A stretch of 64,000 bases of DNA. Source: JAITWN01 sp964437335. GTDB lineage: Bacteria; Pseudomonadota; Gammaproteobacteria; SZUA-140. The stretch covers positions 1 to 64,000 of the forward strand of contig CAYTGL010000015.1 in NCBI GenBank assembly GCA_964437335.1. Reading direction: 5' to 3'. The translations under genes were made by a program, and so were the position numbers. The notes beneath the pieces are model-generated. The model was not told where the DNA came from, made no database searches, and worked only from the letters and a program-made list of their open reading frames with translations. How positions within the stretch are numbered: the stretch's first letter is position 1; each line of letters opens with the position of its first letter. Of this stretch, positions 42,112-52,096 are shown piece after piece.

Positions 42112-43140
42112 ATGAGGATACTATTTGTTAACAACTATCCGATGGATCAGGCCTGGCGGTTGTGGCAGAGTGGCGAATATCCCGCACACCATCTCTGGGG
42201 CATCAGCCATCTGGAACAATACGGTATCGATGTCGATATTCTCCCTCACGAGAAATTTTCTTTTTTGAAAAGCACGCGCTGGTCCTGGCGTTTCGGTGAT
42301 CTCGATCAACAACTACGTATCCTTGCCAGATTTGGCCGTTACGATCTGGTTTATTCCGCGTGCCAGAGCAGCACTAATCTGCTGGCGAAGCTTCGTTACC
42401 GGGGATTGTTTCGACCCAGGCTGGTTGCGATACTGCATCGGCCGACTACCGACGCAACGTTTGTTCTCGGCCACGACCGACTGATCTGTCTGAGCGACGT
42501 TGTACGTCAGCAAATGATCGATCTATTTCCTGAGTCAGCTGAAAAGCTGACCACGCTCCACTGGTGCGTAGATATATCTTTCTATAGTCACGCGTATAAT
42601 CATGGCGAGCAGCCGCGGTTCATCCTCGCAACGGGAAAGGCGAATCGCGACTATGCTACTTTGGTGCAGGCCTTTGCAGGGATTAATTATCCCCTATTGG
42701 TTTCCTGCGATAGAGATTCAGCGCCAAAATTCCCAGATATTCCAGAAAATGTCACGATCAGAACCCAATTTGTGGATTATTCATCGTTATTGAATGACTA
42801 TCGGAGCGCCTACGCCGTCGCCATTCCACTGCTCATCCCTGAATCGCACGCTGTTTCGCAAATTGGCATAACAAGCTTGCTTGAGGCCATGGCGATGGGC
42901 AAGGCGGTAATCATGACGCGCAACCGTCAGCTCGATATTGATATCGAGCAGGAAGGCATTGGACTTTGGGTCGAGCCCGGCGATGTTGCCGGTTGGGAGC
43001 GGAGCATTAGGCGTTTGCTATCGCAACCTGAAGAAACCAAACGCATGGGTCAGCGCGGCCGGCTTCTCTGTGAACAAAAGTTCGATATAAATACTTTTAC
43101 CTGCCATCTGGCACAGATACTCCGGGATCAATGCCGCTAG
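42112..43140 (+). CDS. Glycosyltransferase family 4-like
   Basis: A 342-aa GT-B protein from the ATG at 42112 (MRILFVNNYPMDQAWRLWQS); the open frame extends 96 nt into the preceding gene but the first beta strand starts here. It has ARFGRYDLVYSACQSSTNLL, FRPRLVAILHRPTTDA, HDRLICLSDVVRQQMI, RFILATGKANRDYATLVQAF and the acidic motif QIGITSLLEAMAMGKAVIMT. The N-terminal loop lacks the double glycine. The last of four clustered transferase-type genes after wzt. Confidence 0.8.
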   Translation: MRILFVNNYPMDQAWRLWQSGEYPAHHLWGISHLEQYGIDVDILPHEKFSFLKSTRWSWRFGDLDQQLRILARFGRYDLVYSACQSSTNLLAKLRYRGLFRPRLVAILHRPTTDATFVLGHDRLICLSDVVRQQMIDLFPESAEKLTTLHWCVDISFYSHAYNHGEQPRFILATGKANRDYATLVQAFAGINYPLLVSCDRDSAPKFPDIPENVTIRTQFVDYSSLLNDYRSAYAVAIPLLIPESHAVSQIGITSLLEAMAMGKAVIMTRNRQLDIDIEQEGIGLWVEPGDVAGWERSIRRLLSQPEETKRMGQRGRLLCEQKFDINTFTCHLAQILRDQCR

Positions 43141-43316
43141 AGCTGTCCTTGGCCAGATTCACAGGACTTGACTCACTGATAAGGGCTCGTTGCGCAATGA
43201 ATTGTCAATCACATCAAGCTAAACGCAGTATGCTCGCCAAATTATTGGCTATTTATGTTAACATCGACAAAATTGGGATACCCATTGTCTGGCCATATCT
43301 TGTGAGAATGTGACTC

Positions 43317-46300
43317 TTGGCTTTTCACCGATTTATCTTATTACTGTCATTAATAATCAGCTTTCCTGCGTCGGCTGCATCGATTGTTGGTAGCAGCGGT
43401 GTACCCGCGCCGAGCACCAATCTCAGCGGCGAGGGTAGCGCGGACTGGGCCCACTGGGGATTGACCGACGCCAGCAGCTTCAGTCACAAGACCGGCATCA
43501 CCCAGCAGATCAGCAATTACACCCGCATCGGGGCAGTCAACCCCGGACGCTATACCGCATCCGACCGGATCGGCTTCAACTGGACCGGTGGTACGCCCAC
43601 CGCCAGCGCTACCACAGCGGCCGGCCTTTATATGACCGGCGCCAACAACGGATTCAGCCTGACCGTCCCGGCCACGACCTCGGCCAGGACCCTGCGGCTG
43701 TATGTGGGGGCATGGAAGGCCCGAGGCCGCTTGCAGGCCACGCTGGGCGACGGCAGCGCCTCACCGTATGTCGCCCTGATCGACGCGCCCTCCGGGGCCC
43801 TGGATCAGGTCATCACCCTCGATTTCAGCGCTGGCGGCGCGACCACCCTCACGGTGAGCTATACCATCGACGCCATTCACCCCGGGGGCGGAAATATCAC
43901 CCTGGCCGCGGCAACGCTGGTGGCGCCCCCGCCAGCGGTGAACCAGCCACCTGTCCTGGCGGCGATCGGCAACAGGGCGGTGACAGCGGGCGCTACCTTG
44001 AGCTTTATTGTCAGCGCCACCGACGCGGATGGCCCGGCGCCCCTGACCTTGTCCGCCTCGGGCCTGCCGGGCGGGGCGGTGTTTACCGATAACCTTAATG
44101 GCAGCGGCAGCTTCAACTGGACCCCCTCGGTCGCCAGTGTCGCCGGCAGCCCCTATGCCGTCACTTTCGCCGCCACCGGCGGGGATGGCCAGGTCGCGAG
44201 TCAGGCCGTCACCATTACGGTCAATCAGAATACCGCCCACCTGCTTGGGGCGACCGGGACTGCCCCGCCGAGCACCAATCTGAGCGGCGAGGGCAGCGCG
44301 GACTGGGCCCACTGGGGATTGACCGACGCCAGCAGCTTCAGTCACAAGANNNNNNNNNNNNNNNNNNNNNNNNNNNNNNNNNNNNNNNNNNNNNNNNNNN
44401 NNNNNNNNNNNNNNNNNNNNNNNNNNNNNNNNNNNNNNNNNNNNNNNNNGCCATTCACCCCGGGGGCGGAAATATCACCCTGGCCGCGGCAACGCTGGTG
44501 GCGCATCCCGATCCGGGGACAATGCCATTAATAGAGAATTTCGATGGAAGCGCCGCCAACTGGACGATCGTGGATGACAGTACAAAAACCTCATCCTGGA
44601 CAGTGACCGGAGGCGCTTTTCATCAGCAGAATGGTGTTGAAACGCGCCCGGGAGCCTTTGACCAGAGCTATCACAAGGGAACCTATGTTTATTACTCTCC
44701 CGGCACCGGTTTATACGACTATCGCTTCAGTGTCGACGCAACCTATCTGTCCGCCGGACAGGCCGACGATATCGGCGTCATGTTTCGCTATCAGAACAAT
44801 AACAATTACTATCGCATCTCGATGAACTCCCGGTACGGGTTCACCCGCCTGGAGAAAAAGGTTGCCGGCACGTTCTTCCCGCTGGCAGTCAATGCCAGAG
44901 GGTATCGTTTTGGCGAGTTGCTAAGTTTCACTATTGAGGTCAATGGCAGTCGGATCCAGATCTGGCTCAACAACGAGCCGCTCTTTGCCGTCCAGGATAC
45001 CAGCCTGGCGTCCGGCACCGTTGCCCTTTATGCCCAGGATAAATCCTCGTTCGACAATGTAGTGATTGAATATCCGTCTGCAATCCCTGCGGTCGTACTC
45101 GGTTCGCCGGTCGCTGCGACAGTCACGCCCACGAACATACTGACCGCCAGCGCAATCGCCGCGAATGTCCCCGGCGGCGGCGGGATAGAATTCCTGCTGA
45201 ACGGAACGATATCGGTTATTGACAATATACCCCCCTATTTGGCTACCTTTGTCGGAATGCCGCAAAGTGGAACACATACCCTCGAGGCCATTATGCGCGA
45301 CGCCTCGAGTACGGAGCTGGCGCGGGACACCAACACCCTGATTGGAACCCAAGGACACTACTTGCTCGCTGTTGGCGACAGCATTACCAATGGCGAGGGT
45401 GATTTTTATGCATCCGATAACGAATCCGCCCGTATCATCGGCTTCCAGGGCTATCAAAACAACCTGACCACCCTGCTGGAAGGGTCGTTGTCCCTGCCGG
45501 TTATTACCTACAATGAGGGCATTGGTGGGGATGAATCGGCCGATACCGCATTTAGCCGCATCAACTCGATACGCGCCCGTCACCCGGGCGCCAATAAGGT
45601 GCTGTTGCAGCTTGGGACCAACGATGCCCTTGCCAGCATCCCCAGCGGCCTTGACTGCGCCGGCAGCGCCTGCAACGGTACCTTCAAGGGTAATATGCAG
45701 TCGCTGATCAACACACTGAATGGCACAGGCTTCACAGTGTATGTGGCTCTGCCCCCGCCGGTATTTGGCACGTCAACGCCGTTTGCCAATCCGGCAACGG
45801 CCAACATCAACACGAATGTGATACAGCAGTACAATTCCGTTATCACCAATCAACTGGTGAATCGCCAGATCGGCCCCAATTTTTACGACTACTTTCTCGG
45901 AGCCGGCGCAAACCGGTTCAGCCTGTTTAACGATGTGTGGCATCCCAACTCTCTGGGCCACAAGGTGATCGCCCATCTGTGGCATAATTCCCTGAATCCC
46001 GGCTCGCCAGTGGCGTTGCCATTTGTGCTCAATAATCTTTCGAGATCGACCGGTTCACCCTACATCAAGCAGAATCTGCTGGAAGTCGGAGATCTGTACT
46101 ATCGTGACAAGGCCTCCACTCTCGCGTCCATACCGCCAGTATTGAACAATGGGCGCTGGATAATGAGTGTTAATGCGGAAGCCGGCAACACTTCCAGCAA
46201 CTACATCAGTTTCGATGCAGATCGATCAGTAACGGTCTATATAGCCTATGACGCCGGCGCAACATCACTGCCGAGCTGGATGAGTTCCTTTAGTCCAACC

Positions 46301-46453
46301 GGATTGACTGTGGAGACCACGGATTTACTCTCGCCGATCCTGAAGCTGTATAGTCGGAGTTACGGCGCCGGGACGATCACGCTGGGGGGCAACATGGCCA
46401 CCGGCGCCAGCGGCGCGTTATCCAACTATATTGCGATAGTCGTTGAGAATTAG
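43317..46453 (+). CDS. Large secreted SGNH hydrolase with repeated beta-domain (interrupted by assembly gap)
   Basis: One gene cut by the 100-N gap at 44350-44449. The left part begins at TTG 43317 (signal AFHRFILLLSLIISFPASA; an in-frame stop lies just upstream) and has a ~180-aa beta-domain (residues 24-201), an Ig-like domain (PPVLAAIGNRAVTAGATLS) and a second beta-domain copy. The right part continues with a concanavalin-like domain and an SGNH hydrolase: VGDSITNGEGD, EGIGGDESAD, LGTNDALAS, DVWHPNSLGH. The frames join if the gap is 380 nt long, as the first domain copy predicts, giving about 1138 aa. It parallels the lipoprotein at 30441 but without lipobox and with different N-terminal domains. 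It probably acts on acyl groups of the EPS. Confidence 0.8.
43410..43491 (+). repeat. Long direct repeat, unit 1 edge
   Basis: Near-identical to 44268-44349, 858 bp apart; 43872-43926 matches 44450-44504 in the same way on the other side of the N gap. Together they show a second copy of the ~180-aa beta-domain DNA, mostly hidden in the gap. Confidence 0.85.
44350..44449. other. Assembly gap (100 Ns)
   Basis: A placeholder of exactly 100 Ns inside a repeated domain. By comparison with 43492-43871 the missing DNA should be 380 nt, or 380 plus a multiple of 858 nt if more units are present; both keep the frame. Confidence 0.95.
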
Positions 46454-46458
46454 AGGGC

Positions 46459-46899
46459 ATGATTGTGAATCAAATAACAGTTGCCGTTGTCTCCATTTTG
46501 ATATTCCTGTCCGCTCAGGTCATGCAGCCCGCTTCGGCCGGCGAGGATCCCGGCGCGGACCAAGCGGCGGCCGAATCAGTCTTGACCCGATATTTCGCAG
46601 CCCTGTCGCAGGGGGACACGCTGACATTACGATCTCTGATGGGCGGAAGTCTCCTGGAAAAACGGTCCCTGCTGCTGGACAATCCTACATATCCTGCCCA
46701 CCTGACCAGCACATATGGACAGGCTCTCTTCAGGATCAACAGCTATGCCACCTTCGACGATAACTCCGTCTCCATCAGCGCCACCATAGACCTGTCACCC
46801 GATGAATCCATAAACAAACGATTCCTGCTCAAGAGAGAATTGAGATCAGATATGGTCTCCCCCCAGTTCCTGATCATCGATGAAACAACAGAAAAATAA
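46459..46899 (+). CDS. Secreted NTF2/SnoaL-like small protein
   Basis: A 146-aa protein with a signal peptide (VVSILIFLSAQVMQPASAG) and a mature domain that starts QAAAESVLTRYFAALSQGDT followed by LRSLMGGSLLEKRSLLLDN, the helix pattern of NTF2-like or SnoaL-like fold. The strand-rich second half (DNSVSISATIDLSP, PQFLIIDE) completes the cone. It starts 5 bp after the SGNH gene and overlaps the PIG-L gene by 20 bp, so all three are coupled. A periplasmic stabiliser or binding role is a guess; no enzyme residues are seen. Confidence 0.65.
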   Translation: MIVNQITVAVVSILIFLSAQVMQPASAGEDPGADQAAAESVLTRYFAALSQGDTLTLRSLMGGSLLEKRSLLLDNPTYPAHLTSTYGQALFRINSYATFDDNSVSISATIDLSPDESINKRFLLKRELRSDMVSPQFLIIDETTEK

Positions 46900-47674
46900 C
46901 CGTTCAATCATAATTGTTGCCCACCCCGACGACGAAATACTGTGGTTAAGCTCGATCCTTGGGCGGGTCGACAAGATCGTATTCTGCTTTCAGGACTGCG
47001 CATCAGCGCCCAAACTGGGTCCCGGACGCAGCAGATTGCTGGCGGAATATCCCATTAGTAACTGTGTAAATCTCGGGATAGAGGAATCGCTCTCTTTCAA
47101 TATGGCGGACTGGGAATCGCCCCGGGTTACCGACTACGGATTACATATTGCAAAAAACAGCAGGGCCAGTACGAAGTACAGAAGGAATTATCTCGATCTG
47201 ATTGAAAAGCTGGCCCCGATACTGGAGGATTACGATAACGTTTACACTCACAATCCATGGGGCGAGTATGGGCACGAGGACCACGTCCAGGTTTACAGGG
47301 TGATCAAGACGCTTCAGAAGGGCATGAATAACAATATCTGGTTCTCCAACTATTGCAGCCAGCAATCAATGAAGCTGATGTTGGAATATATCTCGGGGTT
47401 TTCTAACGACTACATCACTCTGCCGACAAATATCGGGCTGGCGCATACCCTGCGGGACTTGTATAAGAAACACGAATGCTGGACCTGGTACGATGACTAT
47501 CAATGGTTCAGGGAGGAATCGCTCATGACGGATGCCTCGCTTGATGATTCGGGGCTTCCCCGCGGCCATATATTTCCGATCAACATGTTGAAAACGGATT
47601 TTACCAGCAAGCCCAAGAAATCCGGCAGATTCCCGCGTCTGTTGCGCAAGATGGTCGGCAACCCGCATCAGTAG
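46880..47674 (+). CDS. PIG-L family deacetylase (LmbE-like)
   Basis: A 264-aa zinc-dependent N-deacetylase of the PIG-L/LmbE family. Motif AHPDDE (14-19) gives the first zinc ligands and catalytic Asp, and HNPWGEYGHEDH supplies the later H-x-x-H type ligands. Members remove acetyl from GlcNAc-type sugars on lipids, nucleotides or mycothiol precursors; here a sugar of the repeat unit is likely. It has no signal peptide, so it acts in the cytoplasm. It overlaps the upstream gene by 20 bp and precedes a glycosyltransferase gene by 23 bp. Confidence 0.9.
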   Translation: MKQQKNNRSIIIVAHPDDEILWLSSILGRVDKIVFCFQDCASAPKLGPGRSRLLAEYPISNCVNLGIEESLSFNMADWESPRVTDYGLHIAKNSRASTKYRRNYLDLIEKLAPILEDYDNVYTHNPWGEYGHEDHVQVYRVIKTLQKGMNNNIWFSNYCSQQSMKLMLEYISGFSNDYITLPTNIGLAHTLRDLYKKHECWTWYDDYQWFREESLMTDASLDDSGLPRGHIFPINMLKTDFTSKPKKSGRFPRLLRKMVGNPHQ

Positions 47675-47697
47675 CCGCTTGCCTCCGGAGAATACTG

Positions 47698-48903
47698 TTG
47701 TTGCGCAGGATAACAAGAAAGATCAGGGACAAGCTGGGGAAGTCTGAAATACCGGATCACCAGACTACCGTCACCCTGCACCCGGAGGGCAGGCCGCGCG
47801 GAAATATCCTCCTCTCCTACATAATCAATCCATTTATTCGGGCGGAAGGCAAACCGATATCCAATGAACACACCCATCATTGGGAATCTTTTCAGATCGC
47901 GCAAACCTTCCTGAATCACGGTTTTTCAGTGGATGTAATCAGTTACATGAACTCGTCATTCCTGGCGAGGAAACACTATGACTACTTCATATCGGCACGT
48001 ACGAATCTTGAAAGGATTGCCCGAAGTCTGAACAAGGATTGCATAATCGTCGCGCATCTGGACACCGCTCATTGGGTATCCAACAACCTTTCCGCATACT
48101 CCCGCCTTCTGTCATTGATTGACAGACGTCGTATGACAATCACGAACAGCGTCAGGCTGATCGAGCCCAATATGGCGATAGAGCATGCCCACCTCGCCAC
48201 CATCCTCGGTAACGAATACACAATCGGCACCTACAGTTATGCCAATAAACCCATTTATCGCATACCCATCTCAACCACGGCTGCTTATGAGTGGAATTCG
48301 GACAAGGATTATCACCGCTGCAGAAAAAATTACCTGTGGTTCGGCAGCAGCGGATTCGTGCATAAGGGACTGGATCTGGTGCTGGAGGCTTTTTCTCAAA
48401 TGCCTGATTACCATCTTACGGTGTGTGGTCCTCTGGAAAACGAAAAGCCATTCGTATCGGCTTATCACAATGAACTGTTCCAGACTCCCAATATCCATGT
48501 CGCTGGCTGGGTTGACGTGAACAGTGAAAGATTCCTCGAAATAACGGCCAATTGCATGGGACTCGCTTATCCCAGTTGCGCCGAGGGTGGTGGTGGCAGC
48601 GCCATTACATGCATGCATGCCGGCATCGTCCCCATCCTCAGCCGTGAAGCGAGCGTAGATATCGACGACGACTGTGGAGTATTACTGCGGAGCAGCAGCG
48701 TTCCCGAGATCATGGAAAGTGTCGTAAATCTCTCAAAATTACCTGGCGAAAGATTGCAGCAACTCGCGAAGAATGCCTGGTTGCGCGCGCGCGAAGCGCA
48801 CTCGAGGGAGCGCTTTGCCGCGGAATATGATCATTTTGTTTCAAAGATATTGATCCCGCAATCTTTTGGACTAACTTCGCGGGACGTCAATCGACCTTCA
48901 TAA
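47698..48903 (+). CDS. Glycosyltransferase family 4-like
   Basis: A 401-aa GT-B protein. A TTG start at 47698 has CCGGAG 8 nt upstream. It has NILLSYIINPFIRAEGKPIS at the acceptor side, then KNYLWFGSSGFVHKGLDLVL and YHLTVCGPLENEKPF, NIHVAGWVDVN and the acidic-loop region SCAEGGGGSAITCMHAGIVP in which the usual E-x7-E is altered. The 3' end overlaps the convergent gene at 48887-50200 by 17 bp. Confidence 0.8.
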   Translation: MLRRITRKIRDKLGKSEIPDHQTTVTLHPEGRPRGNILLSYIINPFIRAEGKPISNEHTHHWESFQIAQTFLNHGFSVDVISYMNSSFLARKHYDYFISARTNLERIARSLNKDCIIVAHLDTAHWVSNNLSAYSRLLSLIDRRRMTITNSVRLIEPNMAIEHAHLATILGNEYTIGTYSYANKPIYRIPISTTAAYEWNSDKDYHRCRKNYLWFGSSGFVHKGLDLVLEAFSQMPDYHLTVCGPLENEKPFVSAYHNELFQTPNIHVAGWVDVNSERFLEITANCMGLAYPSCAEGGGGSAITCMHAGIVPILSREASVDIDDDCGVLLRSSSVPEIMESVVNLSKLPGERLQQLAKNAWLRAREAHSRERFAAEYDHFVSKILIPQSFGLTSRDVNRPS

Positions 48904-50200
48904 GTAGCCCGTTATTCTGCAGGATCCCCGCAGTTTCAAGGATGATAGAGAAGGGGATGTCGGCGCGCTCCGCAATATCAAGCAGCGAGCGATCCCCGTC
49001 GGATTGATTCAAAACCCACAGCATTGCCATTTGTTTTCGCGCAGAGTCCTTGTCTCCGCCAATCGCACTGTATAATCCCCTTTTCCCAAGCTGTGGCTCG
49101 CACTTTGGATGTGTATTCAAATATATTCCATTGTTTTCCAGCGCCTCGAGCACATCCGTGATGATGCGATAAGACTCTTCAAGATGCTCTGCCTTCACAA
49201 AGTCCAGATTGTCGGCCGAATTATGGTATTCGGGAAACTTCCCGTACTGGCTTCTTTCAAATAACCCCACCGGGAGGTCAAAGGCCGGCGAACAGAATTG
49301 TCGCTCATCATAGCCATAAGGAGAAAAATCCTCTATAACAGCCTTCCTTCCGCAATGCGTCAATACATGCTCAACCACTCTGTCGATCTCCGCATCACCG
49401 CGCCGGCTGCGTTTGTAGGTCGGTCCGCCGCCATCACCGACGCACGAGAGCACCAGACCATGCCTGATATGACCTATCAGATTTTCGTTGCGGGAAAGCC
49501 AGGTGATGGAACCAATTGTTCCCGGTATAAACAGAAACCGATAGGTGAACTTATGGCCAACTCCAGTGAGATGCTTGGCAATGTATGTCGCAAGCGCAAT
49601 GCCGGACAGGTTGTCGTTGGCGAGCGAGGGATGACAGATGTGACAGGAAATCAGGATTTCATCCCGGCTCTGACCTTCAAGAAGGTATTCGCCGTAGGTC
49701 AGGTATCCGTTTTTGAAATATGAATCGATGCAGACCTCGTATTGCCCGTCTGGCAACGAGTCAAGCTGGCGTTGGCTCAGGCAGAATCCCCAGGTCTTAT
49801 TGTAGTAAGCGGTTCGGTATGGAACGAGATCAGGCTGGTCAGGCAATGTGATTACGTGCTTTCTCAGATCGCCCAGAGCCATTGTTTCATGGACAGGAGC
49901 GCTGTAACTCACTACGTGAAGATTGGATGTTCTGAAGTCGATTACGCGTTCGCCTGTGTTGTTTTTGATATAGGCGTCACTGATATTCCATTCTTCCGGA
50001 ACCGTCCAGTCGAATACCCTGGTGCCTGACGGCACTTCATGTATGTTTAATGTGATGTGTTTCTGGATTCGCGCCAAGGTCTCGCGCACGCCATCCCCTG
50101 TGATGCTCCTGCAGATCGGGTACAGCTCGCGGACCAGCCTGTGCATATCCTGACCAAGCCCGGTACGGTGCAATTTCTGACTGGTTATATTATCTGGCAC
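48887..50200 (-). CDS. DUF4910 aminopeptidase-like protein of glycan loci
   Basis: A 437-aa protein of the DUF4910 family, an M28-like fold with an added winged-helix tail. The zinc-site motifs are visible: ILISCHICHPSLANDNLSGI (H, H and D), DGGGPTYKRS, FSPYGYDERQFCSPAFD (E) and FPEYHNSADN (H, D). The C-terminal 80 residues (RKQMAMLWVLNQSDGDRSLL onward) are the winged-helix part. Such genes are frequent next to nucleotide-sugar operons but their substrate is unknown. GTG at 50200 is taken as start; the ATG at 50146 is an alternative, closer to the conserved LYPICRSITGDG. It follows rfbC by 100 bp. Confidence 0.8.
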   Translation of the reverse strand: MPDNITSQKLHRTGLGQDMHRLVRELYPICRSITGDGVRETLARIQKHITLNIHEVPSGTRVFDWTVPEEWNISDAYIKNNTGERVIDFRTSNLHVVSYSAPVHETMALGDLRKHVITLPDQPDLVPYRTAYYNKTWGFCLSQRQLDSLPDGQYEVCIDSYFKNGYLTYGEYLLEGQSRDEILISCHICHPSLANDNLSGIALATYIAKHLTGVGHKFTYRFLFIPGTIGSITWLSRNENLIGHIRHGLVLSCVGDGGGPTYKRSRRGDAEIDRVVEHVLTHCGRKAVIEDFSPYGYDERQFCSPAFDLPVGLFERSQYGKFPEYHNSADNLDFVKAEHLEESYRIITDVLEALENNGIYLNTHPKCEPQLGKRGLYSAIGGDKDSARKQMAMLWVLNQSDGDRSLLDIAERADIPFSIILETAGILQNNGLLMKVD

Positions 50201-50300
50201 GATCAGGTTTTCGGCATGTCATCAGGATCAGGCTTGTTCAGTGTGAGGTCGGACGTCACCACATTCGCTGGCGCATCATGATTTCATTTGCGCCTATGAT

Positions 50301-50834
50301 TTATTGGGTATAATCCGGCCACATCCTGTCGCGCTCGGATATCAGGCGCACGTCCATTTCCGGCCATTCTATCGCAAAGACCGGATCGTTCCATCTGACG
50401 CCTCGTGCCGTCTCCGGATAATAATATTCCGACATCTGATAAAAGACCTCGGTATTGTCCGCCAGCGTCTGGAAGCCGTGGCCAAATCCTGCCGGAATAT
50501 ACAGCATCTTCCGATTTTCATCTGTGAGAATAATACTCATATGCCGCTTATATGTGGCGGAATCAGCGCGCAGATCAATGATGACGTCAAAGATCCCGCC
50601 TTGAGTGCATCTGACCAGCTTTGTTTCTTCATGCGGTTCTGCCTGGTAATGCAGTCCCCGCAGGGTATTCTTCATCTTATTAAAAGAAATGCTGCATTGA
50701 ACGAGGCGGGAGTTCAGCCCATGTCCTTCAAATTCACGCTGACACCAGGTGCGCGCAAAGAATCCGCGCTCATCTTCATTCAGCTCCGGTTCAATAACAA
50801 AGGCGCCTTTGAGAGGGGTCTCCGTGAATATCAT
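50301..50834 (-). CDS. rfbC: dTDP-4-dehydrorhamnose 3,5-epimerase family protein
   Basis: A 177-aa cupin-fold epimerase: FFARTWCQREFEGHGL, NTLRGLHYQ (active-site His), KLVRCTQGGIFDVIIDLRAD, IPAGFGHGFQTL, EVFYQMSEYYYPETA (catalytic Tyr region) and VRWNDPVFAIEWP, all of the RmlC family. The ATG at 50834 overlaps the TGA of the methyltransferase gene (4 bp), confirming the start. Since the operon starts with a CDP-glucose-forming enzyme and no RmlA/B/D is present, the substrate may be a CDP-linked 4-keto sugar and not the dTDP sugar. The symbol follows the family. Confidence 0.85.
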   Translation of the reverse strand: MIFTETPLKGAFVIEPELNEDERGFFARTWCQREFEGHGLNSRLVQCSISFNKMKNTLRGLHYQAEPHEETKLVRCTQGGIFDVIIDLRADSATYKRHMSIILTDENRKMLYIPAGFGHGFQTLADNTEVFYQMSEYYYPETARGVRWNDPVFAIEWPEMDVRLISERDRMWPDYTQ

Positions 50835-52072
50835 GAATATACCCTGACCTCCGGGATGGGCACGACGAACTGGCCACCCCACGCCCGGACGTGGCCCATC
50901 TGCTTCATGATCTCCTCCTTGAGATTCCAGGGCAATATCAGGACGTAATCCGGGCGGGTTTCGTCGATTTTCTCGGGAGAATGGATCGGAATTCTGGTTC
51001 CGGGCAGATACAGGCCCTGCTTGTGAGGGCTGAGATCCACCGTGTAATCTATGAAATCGGTGCGGATGCCGCAATAGTTCAGCAGCGTGTTGCCCTTGGC
51101 CGGAGCGCCGTATCCGACCACGGTTTTTCCGCTGCGTTTGGCCTCGATCAGAAAGTCGAGCAGCTTGCGCTTGGTCTCCTTGACCTGCTCGCTGAATCTG
51201 CTGTAGGTGTCCGGCCGCCTGAAACCCTGCCGTTCTTCTTCCTGTTTCAAACGAATCACGTTTTCCGTCATCGGCCGGGCGTCGTTGTCGTCATGACGCG
51301 CATAGATCCTCAGGGAGCCCCCATGCGTCGGCAGCTCCGTAACGTCGAAGATCTTCAATCCGTGGCCGGCAAACACTTGCTCGACCGTAATGAAAGAGAA
51401 ATAGGAGAAGTGCTCGTGATAGATGGTGTCAAACTGGTTTTCCTGCATCAGGCGCAACAGATGTGGAAATTCCATGGTGATGATGCCGCGCCTGCTGAGC
51501 AGCAACTTGAGTCCGCCGACAAAATCATTCAAGGCGGGGACATGCGCCAGCACGTTGTTGCCGATGAGGAGGTCCGCATGGATGTCTTGCGCGACGAGGT
51601 CGCGGGCTGTTTGCGTACCGAAGAATTTTACCACCGATGGTATGCCGGCGGCCTGCGCGACCTTCGCCACATTCTCGGCCGGCTCGATGCCCAGCACCGG
51701 TATGCCCGCATCCTTGAAGTTACGCAGCAGGTATCCGTCGTTGCTGGCGATCTCAACCACCTGCCACTTGCCGTCGATGCCGAACCGCTGAATGGTCTCC
51801 TGGGAATAGTTTTTCGCGTGTCGCAGCCAGCTTTCCGAATAAGATGAAAAATAGGCGTAGTCGCCGAAGATCGCTGACGGGCTCTGAAACTCCTCGAGCT
51901 GCACAAGGAAGCACGACTCGCAGACATAGGCATGCAGCGGGTAAAACGGCTCCATATTATGGAGCGCCTCCGGCTTGACATAGGAATTCGCCACCGGCGA
52001 CATCCCGAGGTCGGCAAACGACCGTCGCAGCGTCGCGCCGCAGAATCGGCATGAAAGATTCGTACTGGACAT
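50831..52072 (-). CDS. SAM-dependent sugar C-methyltransferase
   Basis: A 413-aa methyltransferase with the three-part build of NovU/TylCIII-type sugar C-3 methyltransferases: an N-terminal zinc ribbon (CRFCGATL and CESCFLVQ), a SAM-binding core (QVVEIASNDGYLLRNFKD, VLGIEPAENVAK), the catalytic-region QFDTIYHEHFSYFS, and a C-terminal Rossmann-like domain (TVVGYGAPAKGNTLLNYCGI). These enzymes put a methyl branch on a 4-keto sugar nucleotide, so a branched sugar is expected. The ATG at 52072 has AAGG 10 nt upstream; the ATG at 52090 has no site. The previous SDR gene ends 24 bp before it. Confidence 0.9.
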   Translation of the reverse strand: MSSTNLSCRFCGATLRRSFADLGMSPVANSYVKPEALHNMEPFYPLHAYVCESCFLVQLEEFQSPSAIFGDYAYFSSYSESWLRHAKNYSQETIQRFGIDGKWQVVEIASNDGYLLRNFKDAGIPVLGIEPAENVAKVAQAAGIPSVVKFFGTQTARDLVAQDIHADLLIGNNVLAHVPALNDFVGGLKLLLSRRGIITMEFPHLLRLMQENQFDTIYHEHFSYFSFITVEQVFAGHGLKIFDVTELPTHGGSLRIYARHDDNDARPMTENVIRLKQEEERQGFRRPDTYSRFSEQVKETKRKLLDFLIEAKRSGKTVVGYGAPAKGNTLLNYCGIRTDFIDYTVDLSPHKQGLYLPGTRIPIHSPEKIDETRPDYVLILPWNLKEEIMKQMGHVRAWGGQFVVPIPEVRVYS

Positions 52073-52096
52073 TGAGCTACCTTGATTCATAAATGA

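Noticed and set aside
43131..43313. A 60-codon frame after the glycosyltransferase gene
   Set aside because: Short, no signal or domain, no good ribosome site; more likely leader of the SGNH gene.
50891..51847. A 318-codon plus-strand frame
   Set aside because: Antisense to the well-supported C-methyltransferase gene; no recognisable domain.
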